DNA of 10,516 bases from Bacillota bacterium (GTDB taxonomy: Bacteria; Bacillota; UBA4882; UBA8346), in contig JAEYRN010000068.1 in assembly GCA_023435565.1 (NCBI GenBank), positions 1-10,516 of the forward strand. Reading direction: 5' to 3'. Below, piece by piece: positions 1 to 6,349 of the stretch (its first letter is position 1; each line of letters starts with the position of its first letter). The notes beneath the pieces were generated by a model. That model was not told the DNA's origin, did not search any database, and saw only the letters and a program-made list of their open reading frames with translations. Both the position numbers and the translations under genes were made by a program.

Positions 1-866
1 CGAACGAGCCTTCAACATCACGGGTTGAATACGGTCTTAGTACAGAATATGGTTCTTCGCTTATATCAAGCGCCCAACCAATTACCGAGCATAACATCAC
101 CCTAACCGGATTAATTCCGGGGAGCCAGTACTATTTCCGGATCATCGCCACTGATGCAGCGGGTAATACTAGTACCGCAGACGGTTCCTTCGGTACTTTG
201 ACGGACCAAAATAAGGATGATGGATTAGTTGCCTATTGGAAATTTGATGAAGGCGGTTTGAATACTGTGAAGGATTCCGTGGGAAATAATACGGGAACAA
301 TTGCGGAACCGATCCAGTGGGTCGCCGGGCATCAGGGGTCCGGGGTTTTATTGAACAAAAATTATGTCGATCTTGGCTTGGATGACTTCGGATTAACGAA
401 TGAACTGACGATTAGCGCTTGGATAAAGGTTAACGGTGATACCGGGAGCAACCAAGTCATAATTCAACGGGGACAATATGTTTATCCTTTTATGCTCTCT
501 TTGGAACCTCGTAATAACGGTTGGCTGATTAAAGGCGGTGTTCGAGGGAACGATAGTCCCACTCACAATACGACTCTTTACACTCCGGATGTCGAAAAAT
601 ATATTAGCGCAAATCAATGGTACCATATAGTAATGACTTATCAAAACGGAACTTTAGTGGTTTATCTGGATGGTAATGAGTATGCTCGTAATCACAGCGC
701 CGTTAGCGATTTTAATTTCGGTTTTCACGCTTCCAATACATACATCGGCGCTGCACCAGTACAGGCAAGCACCAACTTTTTTAACGGGGTGATTGATGAG
801 GTCCGAATTTATAACAGGGGACTGTCCGCGGATGAAGTGGGCAGAATTTATAAAAGTATAGAATAA
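1..866 (+). CDS. C-terminal part of an exported FN3 + LamG-like (concanavalin A-fold) protein; 5' end outside the window
   Basis: The frame is open from base 3 and gives 287 residues before TAA at 864-866, so the true start lies upstream. Visible residues 1-66 fit the end of a fibronectin type III domain: VEYGLSTEYG, then LTGLIPGSQYYFRI and ATDAAGNTS. Residues about 72-287 form a LamG_3-type jelly-roll: opening AYWKFDEG, core LTISAWIKV, the typical WYHIVMTYQNGTLVVYLDG strand pair, and the closing IDEVRIYNRGLSADEV. Such modules usually bind polysaccharide or glycoprotein in secreted or surface proteins; the ligand cannot be read from sequence. The protein ends straight after LamG with no sortase motif, SLH domain or membrane helix, so any anchor or catalytic domain must be N-terminal. 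A TTG at 198 could be called a start but falls at the FN3/LamG join and has no ribosome site. A strong terminator follows. Domain calls are confident; the whole-protein function is unknown. Confidence 0.85.
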   Translation, partial: NEPSTSRVEYGLSTEYGSSLISSAQPITEHNITLTGLIPGSQYYFRIIATDAAGNTSTADGSFGTLTDQNKDDGLVAYWKFDEGGLNTVKDSVGNNTGTIAEPIQWVAGHQGSGVLLNKNYVDLGLDDFGLTNELTISAWIKVNGDTGSNQVIIQRGQYVYPFMLSLEPRNNGWLIKGGVRGNDSPTHNTTLYTPDVEKYISANQWYHIVMTYQNGTLVVYLDGNEYARNHSAVSDFNFGFHASNTYIGAAPVQASTNFFNGVIDEVRIYNRGLSADEVGRIYKSIE

Positions 867-883
867 ACAATATCGTATTTAAT

Positions 884-922
884 AAAAAATCACCAGGTCG
901 GCCGGCTTGGTGATTTTTTTTT
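884..922 (+). terminator. Rho-independent terminator after the FN3-LamG gene
   Basis: Bases 884-899 pair with 904-919 around a GGCC loop. The core is TCACCA against TGGTGA, flanked by six A:T pairs, and the inner part contains two G.U pairs in RNA. The right arm merges into a run of nine T (914-922). It lies 18 bases after the stop codon and isolates this gene from the next promoter. Confidence 0.9.
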
Positions 923-1107
923 ATTAGCCCCTTAACTGTGTTGTGTTCATAATCACATAATCACAAAATAGGAATTTAAAAACCAATTGATTAATTTAAT
1001 ACCAAAGTATGAATCAAATCATTCCGGAGTATCATTGCTTTTTCTATTGAAGTAATCTATGTTAAAACAGAAATTAAACAGATGAATGTTCCTCACATAG
1101 TGTTTAA
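923..1107. other. AT-rich non-coding gap with no gene seen
   Basis: No reading frame with a credible start and ribosome site is visible on either strand. The only local structure is an exact tandem 8-mer, ATAATCAC at 949-956 and 957-964. A weak promoter-like pair, TTGCTT (1035-1040) and TATGTT (1058-1063) with 17-base spacing, could serve as a second, upstream start for the large gene. If so, the boxes at 1108-1163 would lie downstream of its transcription start. Confidence 0.5.
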
Positions 1108-1163
1108 ATGACAAAAGTCATCGTAAAAATGACAAAAATCATAGCGTAAATGACATTTTTCAT
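1108..1163 (+). promoter_or_regulatory. Three phased palindromic operator boxes, 21 bp apart
   Basis: Box 1 (1108-1121) is ATGACAAAAGTCAT, box 2 (1129-1142) is ATGACAAAAATCAT and box 3 (1150-1163) is ATGACATTTTTCAT. Box 1 has perfect 5-base arms (ATGAC/GTCAT); boxes 2 and 3 each have one arm mismatch. Starts are exactly 21 bp apart, about two helical turns, so bound dimers would sit on the same DNA face. Box 3 ends one base before a -35-like TTTACA, a position typical of an activator contacting RNA polymerase. A related perfect-armed box lies at 8257-8270. The cognate regulator is not in the window, and I do not assign a family. Confidence 0.7.
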
Positions 1164-1164
1164 A

Positions 1165-1194
1165 TTTACAAGTCGAAAACAAGAATTATATCAT
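1165..1194 (+). promoter_or_regulatory. Putative sigma-A-type promoter of the large secreted-protein gene
   Basis: TTTACA at 1165-1170 serves as -35. The -10 could be TATATC (1187-1192, 16-base spacer) or TATCAT (1189-1194, 18-base spacer). Neither is close to consensus with ideal spacing, which fits a promoter that needs the adjacent boxes. Transcription would begin near 1200, giving a leader of about 65-70 bases before ATG 1268. Confidence 0.5.
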
Positions 1195-1252
1195 ATTTTT
1201 ATTGAAACCTATTAATACAAAATCCCATTTATTAAAAAAATTACCATTGATT

Positions 1253-1258
1253 AGGAGG
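1253..1258 (+). promoter_or_regulatory. Ribosome binding site that fixes the start at ATG 1268
   Basis: A consensus AGGAGG is followed after nine bases by ATG 1268. Choosing this ATG yields a textbook signal peptide (MKKRPYILVPFLL...). The in-frame TTG at 1202 would add 22 residues ahead of it and has no ribosome site. Confidence 0.9.
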
Positions 1259-1267
1259 AAACCATCG

Positions 1268-4200
1268 ATGAAGAAACGGCCGTATATTCTAGTGCCTTTT
1301 TTACTAGTATTGATCCTATCTTTCACGTTTTTCGTCTCGGCGGATGAGGTCTTAATCAAAATTAATTTCCAGCCTGAGTCATTCGAAACTCCGGCGGGTT
1401 ATCTTTCCGATACGGGTAAGATAATCTCCGGTCAAGCCGAATATGTATATGGTTGGAATAAGGACCATACTGAAGTGGTCCGTGAACGAAATCAAAATCA
1501 GAATAAACTGATAGATACTGTTGCCCACTTTCATTCCGGCGGGATTTGGGAAATCCAACTGGCAACGGGAGATTATGATGTTACCGTCAGTATAGGCGAT
1601 TCTTTTTCCGCTACCCATACAATTAATGTTGAGAATATTAATTACTGGAAAGATATAACACTAAGTTCAGGACAATTTCTCCAAGTCACAAAACGAGTCC
1701 GGGTGGAAGACGGCAGATTAACCGTTGACGCCGGGACTTCTCCGGAGAAACAAACTAGGATTAATTATATTGAAATAAAAACAGCCGACACTTCGGACAA
1801 TCAAGCTCCGGTCGTGGAAGCCGGCGCCGACCAATATGTTTTTCTTCCCCAAACTTCGGTTGATTTAAATGGAACCGTTACCGATGATGAAAAGCCGGTT
1901 CCAAAACAATTGACCTATAAATGGGAGTTAATCGGCGGGCCTGGGGAAGCGGTATTCACCGATTCAACAAGCGGCAAAACAAAGGTAACTTTCTTAACCG
2001 CAGGATCCTATATCCTTGAACTTACTGCTTCCGATGGGGAAAAAACCGCTTCGGATAATGTTACAGTAATTTTAATCGACCCTGAAAAACCACTATCCGT
2101 TAATTTCCAAACCAGGGATGTTAAAACTCCATTCGGATTTATCGCGGATTGCGGCGAAACCTTCAGTGTTCGCAATGACTACGCCTATGGTTGGAATAAG
2201 GATCATTCAGGTTTAGTCAGAAAACGAAATGAAACAGAAGACCAAACTTTGGATACGGTGTGCCATTTTTTAAAAGGTGGCAAGTGGGAAGCTGCTTTGC
2301 CGTACGGCCAGTACGAAGTAACCGTAAGTATCGGAGATACATTCCCCAGTAAATACACTATTAATGTCGAGGGAATAAACTACTGGACCGACCTTGACTT
2401 AACCGCCGGGCAATATCGGCAACTGACAAAGATAATTACTGTTAGTGATGGCTTATTAACCGTGGATTCCGGCCAATCGGAATCTAAAGCCACCCGGATT
2501 AATTACCTGAAAATCTCTAAACCCGGGGTCAATAAAGCCCCGTTGGTAGACGCCGGAACCGACCAAGCAATCTTCTGGCCTGAAACCAACATCAAGCTAA
2601 CCGGTACGGTCTCCGATGATAATTTACCGGCGTCAAGCGACTTAACTGTCTTCTGGGAAAAAGTCGCCGGACCCGGCGCTGTGACTTTCAGCGACGCCAC
2701 CAAACCCGAAACCACGGTGGAATTCAGTGCGCCAGGAACCTACACCCTTTCATTAACAGCCAATGACAGTGAAAAGACCACCAAAGACACGGTTGCCATA
2801 ACCGTCATTGATTCCGGTAAACCTATTTATATCAACTTCCAGCCCAAGGATGCCGACACTCCGGCGGGATACTTACCCGATTACGGTGAAAAATACTTCG
2901 GTAAAAACGGCCAAGAATACGGCTGGAAACAAGATCATACCGTATTGACCAGGGAACGAAATCAAAATAAAGATCAAAGATTGGATACAATCTGTCACTT
3001 AAATGCGGACAGCGTTTGGGAGATCGCCTTAAAAAACGGAGACTATGAAATAACGGTCAGCGTCGGAGATACTTTTGAAAGTACTTATACTTTAGAAGTC
3101 GAAGGGCTTACGCTTTTTGACGGCCAAAGCATCCCGGCCAACCAAAACCTTACCAAAAAAGAAAAAGTCCACGTCGCAGATGGGAAATTAACACTTACGG
3201 CAGCCAAATCACAAAACATGGCAACCCGGATCAATTATCTGGAGATCACCAGTCAATCCCCGGACGTGAATAAAAAGCCCGTATTGTCGGCCGGAAAGAC
3301 ACAAGGACTTCTTCTGCCTAAAAACGCCTTAACCTTACAAGGCAGCGTTACCGACGACAGTTTACCTGAAAATATCAAGACCAAATGGGAAGTATTGAGC
3401 GGTCCCGGAACGGTAATATTTGAGAATGCACAAGCAGCAATGACCAAAGCGACATTTGGCAGATCGGGAACTTATACCCTGCAACTGTCGGCAAATGACG
3501 GCGAATATACCACCACTGATACAGTTGAAATTAGTGTTTTCGATAGCTCGCAACCGTTGCTTATCAATTTTCAACCTGAAAGTTCTACAGTTCCCTCGGG
3601 CTACCTCCCGGATAACGGAAAAGATTTTGCCTATCAAAACGGTTATAACTACGGTTGGAACCAAGATCATACTGCGATGGTCCGTAAACGAAACAGCAAC
3701 TCCGACGAACGGCTGGATACGGTATGTCACTTCTTAAACAATGGAGAATGGAATATCGCCGTACCCAACGGTATCTATGAAGTAATGGTAGGAATTGGCG
3801 ACAGTTATCAAAACACCGTCACTTTGAATGTGGAAGGGATTAACTACTGGGAACAACTACAACTGGAACCCGGCAAGCACCTCAATGTGAAAAAGCAGGT
3901 AATAGTAGAAGATAACCGGCTTACCCTCAGTTCAATTGAGGCCGCCAATATGGATGCTAGGACTAGGATCAACTATCTGGAGATCAGCGCCGTAATGGAT
4001 ACGGAAAGTCCAAAAGTTACTGAGTTTTCATTATTAAGCAAAACTTTCACCAATTCCAGGGAAGTCTCACTTAAGGCAGCTGGTACTGATAATACCGGTA
4101 TCGCCGGATGGCTCATTACCTTAGAACCGGTGCAACCCGACTATCAAACTCTCGGATGGCTCTGCCAACAACCGGATTCTTACATCCTGCCTCAGGTATC

Positions 4201-6283
4201 CGGTATCTATAATCTCTATCTTTGGGTCATTGACAGGCAAGGTAATGTCAGCGGTGAATTTACACCTATAACTGTCGAACTTGACTACGACCCGCCAGTC
4301 GTAACAGGCAGTTTGACATCCTCCGCCATTACTAATAAAACCCTTGTTAACCTGTCGCTTGAGGCAAACGATAACAAAGGGGTCACAGGATGGTTATGTA
4401 CTTTGACCGATCAAATTCCAACGGACAACGACTCCGGTTGGATGACTGAAAAACCGATTAGTTATACGCTTCCCGATGATAACGGCAAGTATACGCTCTT
4501 TATTTGGGCTAAGGATGGGGTGGGTAATATCAGTAGTCCTCTCGTGTTGGAAGTGGAACTTGATAAAATACCGCCGGAAATCATCCGCTTTGAGACTAAA
4601 ACTCAGAATACTAATAAAATGTTAGTACCATTAGTAATTGAAGTAGCCAATAACGCTAATGTTACAGGTTGGCAAGTCGGATGCACTAGTATCATAAGTA
4701 ATCAAGTAATACTTACTCCTTCCCAAGAATGGCTGACAAGTGCTCCAACCGAGTTTACACTACCGGATGAGGATTGTTCCTATAAGCTTTTCCTTTGGAT
4801 TAAAGATAAAGCCGGGAATTTGAGTTATGCAACTTATAATGTGATGCTTGACAGGGTTGCTCCGGAAGCACCGCAGGTAACCGGAACGACACCTACTAAT
4901 AATCAGACCCCTACTTGGAACTGGAATATACCTACCGATGCGGTTAATATCCGTTACCGGTTAGATGACGGTGATTGGGTAGATATTGGCGGGAGCAATG
5001 TTACTTCATTTACTCCGGAGAATAATTTATCCGATGGCGAACATAAGCTTGAGGTTCAGGCGGGTGATAATGTCGAAAATTGGTCTGTTTCGGGCAGTTT
5101 TACTATTGTTATCGATAGTACTCCTCCGGAAGCGCCGCGAGTAACCGGAACGGCAAATACTACTACTGCTACCTGGAACTGGAATATACCGGCTGATGCG
5201 GTAAATATTCGCTACCGGGTTGACGGGAGAGACTGGGTGGTTACCGATGACATTAAAGTGACTTCCTATGCTCCAACCTACTTGATTACAGGAAAGCACA
5301 CTCTGGAAGTTCAAGCCGCAGATAACGCAGGTAATTGGTCCAAATCCGGAAGTAGTTCAGTTGAAATTATTCCAGATTTCAGCCTTTTTGGTTATGCCGC
5401 CTTAAATGGCAGTACGGTAGGTGGTAGCAATCTTGGTTCCTTGACAGTCTGGGAAGCCGTTCACACAGTTGCGTATATACAACATTATCTTGAATTCAGT
5501 CATGAATTAAAAGGAATGTGTATTTATATATATGGAAAGCTTACATCTCAAGATGCAAGTGGTTTAAATGAATTAATACTTAAGGGTGTGCATAACATTT
5601 CGATTATCGGCGTTGGTGAAAATGCTGAACTGAACGGTGTATGCCTAAAATTAAAAAGTGCTTATAATATAGTTATCCGTAATTTGAAGATTCACAATGA
5701 AAATGGCCCATGTATAATTATAGAGGGACCTTGCTCAAATATCTGGATCGATCACTGTGAATTCTCCAATAACTATATGGGCGCTGTCGAGACTGATCCA
5801 AGTCTGATCAATATTACAACCAATAGCGAATATATGACATTATCCTGGAATTATTTTCATGATTGCGGGAAAGCCGTTACTATAGGCGCCAACGACCCCT
5901 ATAATTATTACCGGAAAATGACTATCCACCATAATTTCTTCAATAATTGCAGACATAAAACATTAAATTACCATTATGGAACTGGTCATATTTTTAATAA
6001 CTATTTCTTTAACACATGCGGAATAAATTCGGCAAATGGGGCTAGGGTGTTGATTAATAGTAACTGCTTTGAAAATACAGCCAACCCCATTCAAACCTTG
6101 GATAGTTCAAACCCTGGTCTTTGGGATGTGAAGAACAATTTATTCATGGACTGTCTGGGGAATCAACCGGAAACATCAAGTTGCAAGTTTACACCAGAAT
6201 ATGTTTACATTCCGAGACTGATACCGGTTGAAGATGTAAAAAATGCTGTTACGCGATATTCCGGAACCGGAATTGTTAATTAA
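1268..6283 (+). CDS. Giant secreted modular protein: malectin-like/PKD/Ig stalk with a C-terminal PL1-type (pectate lyase-like) beta-helix
   Basis: The 1671-residue product starts with a Sec signal peptide (residues 1 to about 25, cleavage after VSA). Module order, approximate residues: malectin-like M1 28-171, PKD1 172-275, M2 276-418, PKD2 419-517, M3 519-662, PKD3 663-763, M4 764-908, three Ig-like modules 909-1196 ending in LxLWxxDxxGN motifs, two further Ig/FN3-like modules 1197-1370, and a PL1 beta-helix 1371-1671. PL1 hallmarks are IWIDHC (1492-1497), TLSWNYF, IHHNFF and HIFNNYF. Active PL1 lyases use three acidic calcium ligands and an arginine pair in RxPxxR. Here that motif reads KTLNYH (1564-1569), and the DGxxD region reads DPSLIN (1510-1515), so pectate cleavage is doubtful. 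The lysine of the HDxxK segment (K1535) remains. There is no LPXTG or SLH anchor, so the protein is probably released or held non-covalently. Expected role: binding plant or microbial polysaccharide. An unusual substrate with alternative catalysis remains possible. Confidence 0.88.
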   Translation: MKKRPYILVPFLLVLILSFTFFVSADEVLIKINFQPESFETPAGYLSDTGKIISGQAEYVYGWNKDHTEVVRERNQNQNKLIDTVAHFHSGGIWEIQLATGDYDVTVSIGDSFSATHTINVENINYWKDITLSSGQFLQVTKRVRVEDGRLTVDAGTSPEKQTRINYIEIKTADTSDNQAPVVEAGADQYVFLPQTSVDLNGTVTDDEKPVPKQLTYKWELIGGPGEAVFTDSTSGKTKVTFLTAGSYILELTASDGEKTASDNVTVILIDPEKPLSVNFQTRDVKTPFGFIADCGETFSVRNDYAYGWNKDHSGLVRKRNETEDQTLDTVCHFLKGGKWEAALPYGQYEVTVSIGDTFPSKYTINVEGINYWTDLDLTAGQYRQLTKIITVSDGLLTVDSGQSESKATRINYLKISKPGVNKAPLVDAGTDQAIFWPETNIKLTGTVSDDNLPASSDLTVFWEKVAGPGAVTFSDATKPETTVEFSAPGTYTLSLTANDSEKTTKDTVAITVIDSGKPIYINFQPKDADTPAGYLPDYGEKYFGKNGQEYGWKQDHTVLTRERNQNKDQRLDTICHLNADSVWEIALKNGDYEITVSVGDTFESTYTLEVEGLTLFDGQSIPANQNLTKKEKVHVADGKLTLTAAKSQNMATRINYLEITSQSPDVNKKPVLSAGKTQGLLLPKNALTLQGSVTDDSLPENIKTKWEVLSGPGTVIFENAQAAMTKATFGRSGTYTLQLSANDGEYTTTDTVEISVFDSSQPLLINFQPESSTVPSGYLPDNGKDFAYQNGYNYGWNQDHTAMVRKRNSNSDERLDTVCHFLNNGEWNIAVPNGIYEVMVGIGDSYQNTVTLNVEGINYWEQLQLEPGKHLNVKKQVIVEDNRLTLSSIEAANMDARTRINYLEISAVMDTESPKVTEFSLLSKTFTNSREVSLKAAGTDNTGIAGWLITLEPVQPDYQTLGWLCQQPDSYILPQVSGIYNLYLWVIDRQGNVSGEFTPITVELDYDPPVVTGSLTSSAITNKTLVNLSLEANDNKGVTGWLCTLTDQIPTDNDSGWMTEKPISYTLPDDNGKYTLFIWAKDGVGNISSPLVLEVELDKIPPEIIRFETKTQNTNKMLVPLVIEVANNANVTGWQVGCTSIISNQVILTPSQEWLTSAPTEFTLPDEDCSYKLFLWIKDKAGNLSYATYNVMLDRVAPEAPQVTGTTPTNNQTPTWNWNIPTDAVNIRYRLDDGDWVDIGGSNVTSFTPENNLSDGEHKLEVQAGDNVENWSVSGSFTIVIDSTPPEAPRVTGTANTTTATWNWNIPADAVNIRYRVDGRDWVVTDDIKVTSYAPTYLITGKHTLEVQAADNAGNWSKSGSSSVEIIPDFSLFGYAALNGSTVGGSNLGSLTVWEAVHTVAYIQHYLEFSHELKGMCIYIYGKLTSQDASGLNELILKGVHNISIIGVGENAELNGVCLKLKSAYNIVIRNLKIHNENGPCIIIEGPCSNIWIDHCEFSNNYMGAVETDPSLINITTNSEYMTLSWNYFHDCGKAVTIGANDPYNYYRKMTIHHNFFNNCRHKTLNYHYGTGHIFNNYFFNTCGINSANGARVLINSNCFENTANPIQTLDSSNPGLWDVKNNLFMDCLGNQPETSSCKFTPEYVYIPRLIPVEDVKNAVTRYSGTGIVN
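1349..3990 (+). repeat. Four malectin-like modules interleaved with three PKD modules (period about 732-738 bp)
   Basis: The conserved YGW(N/K)xDH motif begins at 1448, 2186, 2918 and 3650, giving steps of 738, 732 and 732 bp. Each malectin-like unit runs from INFQ / VNFQ through PxGY, YGW, RxRN, a LDTVCHF-type stretch and V(S/G)(I/V)GD to TRINYxxI. Only M1 differs in the LDTVCHF region, with alanine for cysteine. The linking units carry PKD/REJ-like signatures: VDAGTDQ-type opening, SVTDD, W(E)xxxGPG, (S/G)(T/S)YxLxLxAxDxE. The family is known from carbohydrate-active secreted proteins, where malectin-like folds bind sugars. At DNA level the copies are diverged, so the array looks old rather than recently amplified. 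Confidence 0.85.
3994..4855 (+). repeat. Three tandem Ig-like modules of about 95 residues
   Basis: Each unit opens with (D/P)PxVxxF-type strands and TN(S/K), continues with (I/V)(A/T)GW(L/Q) in the middle and a (W)LxxxPxxxxLP segment, then closes with YxLFLWxKDxxGN(L/I/V)S. Closing motifs are LYLWVIDRQGNVS, LFIWAKDGVGNIS and LFLWIKDKAGNLS. These beta-sandwich repeats are usually rigid spacers in surface proteins; no ligand is indicated. Confidence 0.75.
4856..5375 (+). repeat. Two closely similar Ig/FN3-like modules (about 86-88 residues)
   Basis: Copies share PEAPxVTGT, TWNWNIPxDAVNIRYR, DWV, HxLEVQAxDN and NWS. The TGGAACTGGAATATACC stretch recurs at 4916 and 5174, 258 bp apart. They remain alike at DNA level (long near-identical runs), so this duplication is younger than the malectin/PKD array. 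They lead directly into the beta-helix. Confidence 0.8.
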
Positions 6284-6292
6284 TAATGGTAA

Positions 6293-6321
6293 TTGACTGA
6301 ATAATGGCTAAGGGATAAAGA
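6293..6321 (+). promoter_or_regulatory. Possible weak promoter ahead of the adenylating-enzyme gene
   Basis: TTGACT (6293-6298) is a good -35. With a 17-base spacer the -10 would be TAAAGA (6316-6321), a poor match. The 66-base gap after the giant gene holds no terminator, so read-through from 1165 is at least as likely as an independent start here. Confidence 0.25.
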
Positions 6322-6349
6322 GATTTTTAAGAAAGAAAGAGTTGTACTG

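Noticed and set aside
198..866. A complete 222-residue LamG protein starting at TTG 198
   Set aside because: The same frame is open to the window edge and encodes an FN3 domain directly upstream. No ribosome site precedes 198, so this is the tail of a longer gene.
949..964. Tandem ATAATCAC 8-mer as a regulatory element
   Set aside because: Two copies of an AT-rich 8-mer with no promoter nearby can arise by slippage; there is no functional support.
1108..1163. Short CRISPR-like or satellite repeat array
   Set aside because: The units are 14-base palindromes with 7-base spacers, only three copies, next to a promoter. That fits operators and not a CRISPR array.
1172..1179. Possible Spo0A box (GTCGAAAA) inside the promoter spacer
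   Set aside because: It matches only the core part of the known box. A single partial match in AT-rich DNA is not enough to claim sporulation control.
1202..1267. N-terminal extension of the giant protein from TTG 1202
   Set aside because: It has no ribosome site, would overlap the leader just downstream of the promoter, and would bury the signal peptide behind 22 residues. ATG 1268 has AGGAGG at nine bases.
3362..3730. Minus-strand reading frames of 60-120 codons inside the giant gene (also 5027-5314 and 1379-1618)
   Set aside because: They lie antisense to clearly coding repeats, recur at equivalent positions of the repeat units, and lack ribosome sites or recognisable domains. They are shadows of the real frame.
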